From assembly GCA_001643675.2 (NCBI GenBank), contig LSRY02000033.1:62001-126000 (forward strand): a DNA stretch of 64,000 nucleotides, in the 5' to 3' direction. This document shows positions 56,683-64,000 of this stretch, piece after piece. How positions within the stretch are numbered: the first letter of the stretch is position 1; the number at the start of each line of letters is the position of its first letter. The translations under genes and the position numbers were made by a program. Below the pieces are notes generated by a model. The model was not told where the DNA came from, did no database searches, and saw only the letters and a program-made list of their open reading frames with translations. This DNA comes from Monocercomonoides exilis. Lineage: Eukaryota; Preaxostyla; Oxymonadida; Polymastigidae.

Positions 56683-57446
56683 TCTACAAAAACAAAAATT
56701 TAACACAAAATAACGAAAAAATGAAAAAGCAATATTCAGTTATTTTTTATGGGAATATCAGTAAAATATTTTATAATTTTATTTTTGAAAAACTTTTTAA
56801 AATATTCAATATGACGATCAGGTTAATATGAAAGTTGTTAACACAGGTGATTTCCAAAAAACAGAGGAAATTTGTTGTTGTTATTGTAATAACAACTTTT
56901 CTTTTCGAAAAAAAAAAGAGAAGAATGAATGCGTTTGCAAGCAATTCATCGTAACTTAACAATCAATGTGATATACATTTTCATTTTCATTTTTAAAAAT
57001 TGAATGACTCATCTTTATTTGTTTTTAGCTAAACAAAAATGGACTATGACTAATTTTTTCCAAATATTTTATCAAACTCTCAAAAGATAAAGCTGATACG
57101 AACATCAAGAAAAATAGTCGTATAAACATTTGTTTTAAACTTTGTGGAAATGTTAAAATGTTCACAATATTTCTTGTTCTTTTTTTTCGATAATAATTGA
57201 TTTCCTTCCTTTAAATATCTTTGATCTTGTCAAATAATAAATTATCTTTGATAGATGAGAACTGATAAAATATTTTAAAAAAGGTAACGTATGCTCGATA
57301 TACTTTATTATCTTTTCACGTGTATTTATTAATTTGTTTTTCACAAAAATTTAAAATGCATTTTGGTGTAATAATTTTATTTAATATTTAATTTTCATTT
57401 TTTATTATCAGAAAAGTTTCAGCATAAAATAATTAATTTTTGATAT
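56683..57446. other. AT-rich divergent intergenic region
   Basis: It separates the minus-strand gene cluster from the plus-strand gene at 57447 and presumably holds promoters for both. No RNA gene or repeat was recognised. Confidence 0.4.
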
Positions 57447-59774
57447 ATGACTAACCTAGAAGCTAAAACAACTTATTTGCATAATACTTATTTTTTTAAT
57501 TCAACGCAGTCTTTTATTTTATCAAGAGATCCAAAACGCCTTTATTCAAGGAGAGTCACTTCATCAAAATCAAATGCTTCTAGCGAAATTAGCGTTCATT
57601 CAAATATTTCCACTTCTGTTCCATTTTATATTATGGATAGTTTTTGTGAATCTGAAAATTTTCTTAAATGCAGCAATGATGAAGTTTATCCAAGGAAGTT
57701 TTCCGAAAGAGCCTCATGCTTAATGTCAAGTGACAATAAAAATACATCGTTATATCAGAATGCAATGAGATCTCAATTTGATGCAGATGACTGCTTTCGA
57801 AAATTGCAAGTTCATAATACCAGTTTTTTCTCTGATGAACCTGATGAATTGACAAAGTCTTTCGCAACACCAAGTCAAAAAGTGAAAAATGAATTCCTCG
57901 GACACATAAAAGAAAATGCATTAAATATTTATGATAAAGCAGAAAACCGTTTCAGATCCACTATCACTCTTACAAAGGAAGACTTTCTCGAGGAGTGTCG
58001 CAAGCTTCTTTTGAAAAATGATATCTCTCCTCCAGACGAAGCAACCCCATCAAGACAATCACAAACCAGTAAGCTCAACACGATTCCAACGATTCAGGAG
58101 TCAATATCTCCGCTAAGCAGCGACTCTGAGAAGCTCTCCTCTTCAAGCGTTTCTTCCACCGATGTGACTCGCCGCATTCTCGATGCCTCTTCTCGCATTC
58201 AAGTGGAAGAGCTGTTGCGCAGATGGAAGCCGCTCCCTTCTCAAAAGCGCAGCATGTGCTATGCTGTTGACAGAGTGGAGGACGGAGTGAAAGTGTCTGG
58301 CGTTGTTGAAGCAGTCCGCGAGAGGATGATTGAGCAGTGGCACAATAGAGACATTAAACGCAAACAGATGACAGAGGCAGACGAACAGCAGAGGAGAAAG
58401 TTACGACAAAGAAATGCGAAAAAGGAAGTCAGAGAAGCAAAGGAGTTTTACAAGCTATTTGGAGAGTGGGTAAGGAAGGATTGGGAAGATGAAGACGAGG
58501 ATGAGGAAGAGAAGAGGCTGTGGCGTGAAGCGGAGCTGAAAGTTAAGCAGAAAGAAGAAGAAAAAGAAGAGAAAGATGGAAATGATTCTGTGCGAGGGAT
58601 GACTTTGGAAGAGCTGAGGCGATGCTTGGATGATGCACAGAAAATGGACGATAGAGAAGAAATTGAGCTGATGAATGAAATTATGAAAAAGGAAAAGTTG
58701 GAAGAGAAAAGAATGCTGGAAAAGGAGCTCACGCCTCTTGACAGGTACTTCTTAATGCAAAGGAAACAGTACACAAAAAAGAAGGAAAAATTGCTTTCAA
58801 AGTCGTCTCAACTGGACTCTTCTTGTGGAGACGGAAAAATTGATTCAGAGAAAGAAGAAGAAGAAGAAATAAACACATTGCAGTTTCAGTTATTTGAGGA
58901 AGACAACAAAGATTCACATTCGATTGAATTGCAGTCTTATTCAGGTTCACATCCCGATAGCTATACATTGGAAGAAGATCACTTTAACAATAAAGCCATT
59001 ACCAGTATTCAAGATGGCACTTTATCTGAGTCAAAAGGCACTTTCACTGCACTTCATTCATTTGCTGCTCATTCTTCTCCACTTTCTGTCTCTTCTCGAA
59101 AGAAACGAATTGATTTGCCGCTTCTGCATACACCTTTTGTTTCGACTTTGGAACAACAACAACAGTTATCTGAATACAAAACTGGAATTATCAAACATTT
59201 TGCAAACAATAAGCATTTAGGGAATTGCAATGCAAATCTTCCTTCTTTGGATGTGAATTCGATAAAAGCCTTAAATTCTCATTCAACTTCATTGCATGAA
59301 TCGAAATATTTATCCGAGCCATTTTTTACTTTTCAAAACTTTTCGGCAGAATTATCAAATGATGAAAATGAGAACAACTTCAACATTTCCAACAATTCAT
59401 CTTCGATTCTCGTTACTCCCTTTCAATTTCCTTTTTCAAACAAAATTCAATCTCAAACAGCATCTCTTTCACGGCTTCGAAAAGAAAAGCTAACTGATTT
59501 TCGGAATGTGAACAAGAAAAGAATGAAATTCATGTCTCAGCCAACAGAATTGAGGCGGAAGATGTTGTGGGTATTTGATGAGACGGTATACGTGGCAAAG
59601 CACAACAGACACGGGAAAAAGCAGAGAAAACCAATGGAAGTCTTAAAGGCACAGCAGGAAAGAGAAAGTTCTCAGACAAATGTAAATTTTGATAGAACGC
59701 TTGAAGATGTGTCATATTCATGTGTTATTGATAATTCTTCGTTTATGCAATCAATTGTGTATTTATTTTATTAG
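57447..59774 (+). CDS. Hypothetical 775-residue coiled-coil protein
   Basis: A single exon from ATG at 57447. Residues 1-190 are Ser/Asn-rich (MTNLEAKTTYLHNTYFFNST at the start) and include LTKEDFLEECRKLLLKNDIS. Residues about 250-300 form an ordered block (IQVEELLRRWKPLPSQKRSM). Residues about 300-470 are a Glu/Lys/Arg coiled coil with WVRKDWEDEDEDEEEKRLW and ending TPLDRYFLMQRKQYTKKKEK. The C-terminus has LRKEKLTDFRNVNKKRMKFM and RRKMLWVFDETVYVAKHNRH, a basic segment. No family was recognised. The composition fits a cytoskeletal or nuclear scaffold protein, but this is not evidence of function. The codon use and length make it a convincing gene. Confidence 0.75.
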   Translation: MTNLEAKTTYLHNTYFFNSTQSFILSRDPKRLYSRRVTSSKSNASSEISVHSNISTSVPFYIMDSFCESENFLKCSNDEVYPRKFSERASCLMSSDNKNTSLYQNAMRSQFDADDCFRKLQVHNTSFFSDEPDELTKSFATPSQKVKNEFLGHIKENALNIYDKAENRFRSTITLTKEDFLEECRKLLLKNDISPPDEATPSRQSQTSKLNTIPTIQESISPLSSDSEKLSSSSVSSTDVTRRILDASSRIQVEELLRRWKPLPSQKRSMCYAVDRVEDGVKVSGVVEAVRERMIEQWHNRDIKRKQMTEADEQQRRKLRQRNAKKEVREAKEFYKLFGEWVRKDWEDEDEDEEEKRLWREAELKVKQKEEEKEEKDGNDSVRGMTLEELRRCLDDAQKMDDREEIELMNEIMKKEKLEEKRMLEKELTPLDRYFLMQRKQYTKKKEKLLSKSSQLDSSCGDGKIDSEKEEEEEINTLQFQLFEEDNKDSHSIELQSYSGSHPDSYTLEEDHFNNKAITSIQDGTLSESKGTFTALHSFAAHSSPLSVSSRKKRIDLPLLHTPFVSTLEQQQQLSEYKTGIIKHFANNKHLGNCNANLPSLDVNSIKALNSHSTSLHESKYLSEPFFTFQNFSAELSNDENENNFNISNNSSSILVTPFQFPFSNKIQSQTASLSRLRKEKLTDFRNVNKKRMKFMSQPTELRRKMLWVFDETVYVAKHNRHGKKQRKPMEVLKAQQERESSQTNVNFDRTLEDVSYSCVIDNSSFMQSIVYLFY

Positions 59775-60532
59775 AAGAAAATATTTTAATTGTCATCTAA
59801 GTTTTGGTTGTGAATGGTTGAATTACATTTCAATTTTGTGATTTTTTGTATTTGTTCTTATTTCTTTTCTTTTCTTTTCTTTTTTTCTTTTTAAATTTTG
59901 AAAAATTGAAAGCAAAAATTAGGTTGATTTTAACATTTTTTGTTATAAAAAAGTTTCAAAAAGAATAATGATATTTATTCGTTCATAAATTTTATTGGAA
60001 ATATTCTGACATTGAATTCATATCAAATAATGTGAAAAGCAATCAATGGAATTTTCTTCAAAAAAATAAAATACATAAGAATTGAAAAATTCAGTACCAT
60101 ATAAAATGCTAGTTGTAAAACATATAAAGAAACATAATGACAATAAAATTTTCATATTGCTATAAGCGCATACACAAACTAATTCATTCAAAAGAAAAGA
60201 AATACATAGCAAACTCCAAAACACAAACAAAATGAATGTGCATTTAACGAACTCATCAAATTTTTTTTGTTGTTTTAATAATAACTTTCGCTACGACAAA
60301 CATAATGAAAATAAAAAACTGAAATCATACATAATGATGATGCAATAAATAGACAAGGATAGAAAATTCATACATAATTATACACTAAAAGACGAGTTTT
60401 TGAAACGAAAAAACATTCCAACACATTAAAAAAATTCTAAATCTCAAATAAACAAAAGAAAATAAAACTAAAGAAAACACGAAATCTTCAATTTAGTTTT
60501 TTCTTTTCTTTCAAAATCGAAAAGAAAATATG
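59775..60532. other. AT-rich region between convergent genes
   Basis: About 0.76 kb of 3' flanks with T- and A-rich runs. Nothing else was recognised. Confidence 0.5.
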
Positions 60533-63500
60533 CTAACTAATTGAACCTTCCAGATCCGTGGTGTTTGCCGTGTGTGTCTCGTCGTTCTTATGAATATTCT
60601 GCTCGCTATTCTCCCCTGACTTGCACAGCAACGCCACAATCTCTTTGCTTGTTCTGATCGTGTCATCCACTTCTGAGTCCAATGGATTCATCACAGACAA
60701 TACACTTATCACCAGCAACACAATGCCACACACATACTGCGCAATCATCACATGTTTTTTTGTTTCTATCTCCCCGATGCTGCACTCCACAATCAGCGAC
60801 AGATAGTTCTGCAGCCCCGTCAGCCCATCAAGCCGGAGCAGCTTGTGAATCACTCCAAACGATATAAGCGTCGGCTTCAGCACCGTGTCATTCTGCTCAA
60901 TGCTCAGTTTCTGCGCATTCACCACAACTGCATCCATGATGCTGTCCAGCCCCACAAAGCTCGGGTTGATCCCTCCGATTCTGTCTGGCTTGCACTCCTC
61001 TTCCTCTGCAAGAAAGCATCCGCTCTTTTTCAAAGACAGCTCGTCCAGCTGCTTCCATCTGCCCCGCGTGCGCTTCACAACAAGGCTGTCCACAATCTCG
61101 TCACTTGTCAGCGTTAACCCACCGTCTGGCTTTTCCAGCGACTTTGCAAGCGACTCAGAATCTGAGCCAAACAGCAGCTTTGTGTTCAGATAGGAGAAGT
61201 ACTGTATGTGTTTTGCGAGCAGCAGTGACATCTCCTGCCAGTCGTTTGAGGCGTGCTCCATTCCTTTCCAGTGTGGGATGGTTGATTGCACCGTTGACAG
61301 GTTGCCGACAAGCACAGGTGTGTCTCTGTGAACCAGCTGTTGTGCCAGCAGGCCTATCTGCAGGGCAGACACCCCTCGCAGCACGGCTGCAAGTGTCGTG
61401 GGACCGAACGAGGAAAAGGAGTACAAAGCAACTAGCACAGGAGACGCGATCAAGAGGATGCTGAAAGCTGCACCCGCAAAGCCGATGGTGGCGAGAACAG
61501 GGAAGCATTTGGATAGTGGGTGCTTCAGTGCATATGTCTGCTCGACAACATCGTTGATTTCCTCGTCAGCGAGAATTGAATGTGTCAGTTTCTCTGCTGA
61601 AAGCAAGTTTTCTGTGGATGCCTTTGAAAAGTGGGTGCGGAGGTTGAGCGGCTGAAAGGATGCGATTGATGAGAGGAAAGAGAGAGAAGCTGAGGGAGAC
61701 ATGGAATTCTGTTCGGAAATGATGGGCGATACAAAAGTGGATGTGATTGGTGATCTTTGACGTGCAAAAGCTCTGGCATTTGTTGCATTCGCTGCATTTG
61801 GATTACCCTGTGTTGCTTGTGTGTTTAGTGAGTTTTGAACATTCTGAGGATTTTGAATGGTTTGTCCGTTTTGGTTATTGAAAGCATTCTGTGTGTTAAG
61901 CGGAGAGGACTTGCGTGAAGGAGCATCGGGATGTCGCATAAATACGATATCGCTGCTTTCTAATTTGCTTGCCACATGCTGTGCAGCTGATTGAGAAGGA
62001 GGACGAGGCGGTAAAAAATGAACATGGGAAAGAATACCACTGGAAGATGAAGATGAAGAAGAAGAGGAAGAAGATGAATCTTGCGCATTCGACTCTGTTT
62101 CTGATGTCATCACCGACGGAGGTAAGCCAACCTGGCGCTGCTGTGTGCTGTTGAATTGACTGCTCAGACTCAGCAGATTCGCCTGTTTCCCGTCCATTGA
62201 AGACGACATAAACATCGCTACGTCTGCTGGCTGCACACTCTGCTTCTTCTTGTTCAGCAGCAGCTGCTCCTCCTTCAGAACAGCTGGATCCAAAATGCTC
62301 GGAGAGTCTGAATGTGTTGAGCCTTCATTTTTAATCAACGACGAGTCATCCCCTCCGCATTTGGGGATGAAGAGAGAATATTGCTGTTCCATCCTCCCTT
62401 CTGGACGCTGCACTGCCTCAGAAACAAGCGGGAAATCGACAAGATGGTTGCCTCCTGCCATTTTCACCCCATCCGCTGACAGATTCGATGCCTTGTCCAT
62501 CCCTGCACCGTCTTCCAGCTCGATTTCGTTTCTTGTCAGGTTCTCTCCATTCATAATCCTCTCAGCCTCCATCAGCCTCTTCTGCACATGCTCCTTCTCA
62601 CTCAAACACAATTGCAGCACAGACTCTCTCCTCGTTCGTGATATCTTTCTCACATTCAGATAGTACATCACCAGCACTGCCACACAGCACCCCACCGCTT
62701 CTACTGCAATCAGCACCGTGGCAACAATTTCAGCTGTCTGCAAGTCTCTCGCCAGATCATCCAGCACACTCGTCAGCGTCTGCTTGAATGCCTCAGTGAC
62801 ACCCACAGGTGCATTCAGCAGGATCAACAGAAGAGACTGCACTTCCTCTTCTGGTGACTCAATCTGCGTGTCAATCACAAAATGTCCCGCCGCAGCAAGC
62901 TCGCCGACAAGATCGACAAGGCCAAATTTACTTGGGAAGAGATACACCACTTTTGAGGCAGCGTTCTGGATGGTGGAGACGGTTGAGAACAGATGCTCCT
63001 TCCAGCAGGAGAACTTGAGGGGCGTTTCGTCGTAGGCTTTTTTCAGGTAGTAGTTGATGTGAGAGGTGATAGTCTTCATCTGCTTGTGGAGGACGGGATC
63101 ATCATCTAGGAATGGGTGATCAGAAATGCTTTGGGTGAGGAGAACGTTTGGGCGGCTTGACGACGACGATGATGATGATTGAAATGAAGATGGGATGCTG
63201 GTAAGAGGAGGAGGAGAAGGTGGAAATGAATGTTGATCCATAAGTTGTGATGTATCAAGGGATTGAGATGATGAAACTTCAGAGTTGGATGAGCAGAGAG
63301 AGGAAAATTGGTTGTTATGATTTAGAGATGTCGATTGAAGTGAATTAGAAGAAAGATGTGGAGGTGTTGATTTGATTGGTGTTGAGGGAGATAAAGAAGA
63401 CAAAGAAGACAAAGAGGAATGAGAACAGGGAATAGAAGACAAATTCTCACTATGATTTAAATGAACTTTTTGATGAAATTCGCTCGAATAAAAATGAGTG

Positions 63501-64000
63501 TCAGAAGGTTGCAACAGATTTTGTGAAGTGGAAGAGGCTTTCTGACTAACAGGTTGAATTAAGTGATCTTTATTATTGTCAAAACTGCTGTTATTCTTTT
63601 TATTGTGAAGCGGAAGTGGATGTATTTGAAGAGGTGTATTTGACGTTGAAGCCAGATGAGATGACGTTCGAAGTGAATTGTCTGTAAATGGAAGTTTGTT
63701 TGTTGTTGGTGTTGATGTTGATGTTGATGATGTGGTTGTTGGTTTTGATGTTTGATGAAATGGGGGAGATGAATATATTTGAGAGGGATTTTGTGAAAAA
63801 GACGAAATGGAATCAGAAGAAGCTGCAACAACAGCTAAATACTGAACATTAGACTGTTCATCGATCACCTCCTGCGACTTGAAATGCTCTTCTAAAGAAG
63901 ATAAATATGATTGAGAACATATTACTCCCTCTTCCATCTGCACAGAATCTCCCGAAAGTGACGAGCTGTCAGGTGCAATGGCGTGGTGGATGAGGAAGTC
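60533..64000 (-). CDS. Large multi-pass membrane protein, N-terminus off the right edge
   Basis: The frame is open from the right edge (first visible residues DFLIHHAIAPDSSSLSGDSV) to the stop at 60533, giving 1,155 visible residues. The true start is beyond 64000. The first 270 visible residues are Ser/Pro/Asn-rich. Hydrophobic segments are at about 62650-62735 (VLIAVEAVGCCVAVLVMYYL), 61420-61512 (VLATIGFAGAAFSILLIASP) and 60690-60750 (MIAQYVCGIVLLVISVLSVM). After the first comes an Arg-rich juxtamembrane helix (RKISRTRRESVLQLCLSEKE). Between them are long Ser/Gln/Asn linkers. The layout recalls large multi-pass TmcB/PAS-type sensor proteins of protists, but this is a weak recall. It is GC-richer than its neighbours in the membrane parts. 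Probable surface or endomembrane location; role unknown. Confidence 0.7.
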   Translation of the reverse strand, partial: DFLIHHAIAPDSSSLSGDSVQMEEGVICSQSYLSSLEEHFKSQEVIDEQSNVQYLAVVAASSDSISSFSQNPSQIYSSPPFHQTSKPTTTSSTSTSTPTTNKLPFTDNSLRTSSHLASTSNTPLQIHPLPLHNKKNNSSFDNNKDHLIQPVSQKASSTSQNLLQPSDTHFYSSEFHQKVHLNHSENLSSIPCSHSSLSSLSSLSPSTPIKSTPPHLSSNSLQSTSLNHNNQFSSLCSSNSEVSSSQSLDTSQLMDQHSFPPSPPPLTSIPSSFQSSSSSSSSRPNVLLTQSISDHPFLDDDPVLHKQMKTITSHINYYLKKAYDETPLKFSCWKEHLFSTVSTIQNAASKVVYLFPSKFGLVDLVGELAAAGHFVIDTQIESPEEEVQSLLLILLNAPVGVTEAFKQTLTSVLDDLARDLQTAEIVATVLIAVEAVGCCVAVLVMYYLNVRKISRTRRESVLQLCLSEKEHVQKRLMEAERIMNGENLTRNEIELEDGAGMDKASNLSADGVKMAGGNHLVDFPLVSEAVQRPEGRMEQQYSLFIPKCGGDDSSLIKNEGSTHSDSPSILDPAVLKEEQLLLNKKKQSVQPADVAMFMSSSMDGKQANLLSLSSQFNSTQQRQVGLPPSVMTSETESNAQDSSSSSSSSSSSSSGILSHVHFLPPRPPSQSAAQHVASKLESSDIVFMRHPDAPSRKSSPLNTQNAFNNQNGQTIQNPQNVQNSLNTQATQGNPNAANATNARAFARQRSPITSTFVSPIISEQNSMSPSASLSFLSSIASFQPLNLRTHFSKASTENLLSAEKLTHSILADEEINDVVEQTYALKHPLSKCFPVLATIGFAGAAFSILLIASPVLVALYSFSSFGPTTLAAVLRGVSALQIGLLAQQLVHRDTPVLVGNLSTVQSTIPHWKGMEHASNDWQEMSLLLAKHIQYFSYLNTKLLFGSDSESLAKSLEKPDGGLTLTSDEIVDSLVVKRTRGRWKQLDELSLKKSGCFLAEEEECKPDRIGGINPSFVGLDSIMDAVVVNAQKLSIEQNDTVLKPTLISFGVIHKLLRLDGLTGLQNYLSLIVECSIGEIETKKHVMIAQYVCGIVLLVISVLSVMNPLDSEVDDTIRTSKEIVALLCKSGENSEQNIHKNDETHTANTTDLEGSIS

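Noticed and set aside
57001-57446. Possible exons upstream of the 775-residue gene
   Set aside because: Only AT-rich sequence with frequent stops; the ATG at 57447 opens a long frame without need of upstream exons.
1-64000. CRISPR array, prokaryotic operons, ribosome binding sites
   Set aside because: Repeats are microsatellites or foldbacks without spacer structure, and genes are spliced. The window is eukaryotic.

Overview
This window looks like nuclear DNA of a unicellular eukaryote. Coding DNA is interrupted by short spliceosomal introns (about 52-283 nt, GT...AG, weakly conserved 5' sites), and intergenic DNA is very AT-rich. The gene content suggests an oxymonad (Preaxostyla, Monocercomonoides-like): a modular beta-helix surface protein with a cytoplasmic C-lobe-only kinase remnant, a lineage-specific three-exon helical gene, and serine-rich giant proteins. 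This assignment is from recall of family style, not from a search. The standard code fits: the giant ORF has no internal TAA, TAG or TGA.

Region 1 (1-26777, minus strand) is one gene. A 60-codon first exon is followed, after a 95-nt intron, by a single exon that stays open to the left edge of the window: 26,502 nt and 8,834 codons without a stop, read line by line in one frame. The visible protein is at least 8,894 residues. Near the N-terminus it carries a SANT-like segment, cysteine clusters and a PHD-type finger with very long insertions. The rest is mostly Ser-, Lys/Glu- and Pro-rich sequence with a few ordered islands. The C-terminus lies outside the window. The many plus-strand ORFs here are antisense shadows.

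Region 2 (26778-32114) starts with a small spliced gene for a 46-residue secreted-type peptide, divergent from the giant gene. About 4.8 kb of AT-rich, repeat-filled DNA follows: a near-perfect foldback element of about 1 kb, a 53-nt T run, three diverged repeat units (two of them hairpin-like) and a degenerate inverted repeat.

Region 3 (32115-40457) holds an eight-exon Yak1/DYRK-type gene whose kinase domain has lost its key catalytic residues, a convergent three-exon gene of a probable lineage-specific family, and a weak small ORF. Region 4 (40950-45880) holds a decayed pogo/Tigger-like DDE transposase and a second, diverged foldback element. Region 5 (45881-52766) is a beta-helix/transmembrane/kinase-remnant gene broken by two frameshifts and five stop codons, three of them at module junctions.

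Region 6 (53051-64000) has a spliced BAR-like gene fragment, a RING-finger membrane protein gene, a small gene with a possible TFIIS-N/IWS1-like segment, an unrecognised 775-residue coiled-coil protein, and the 3' part of a large multi-pass membrane protein gene that runs off the right edge. There is no operon logic; genes are independent units on both strands.
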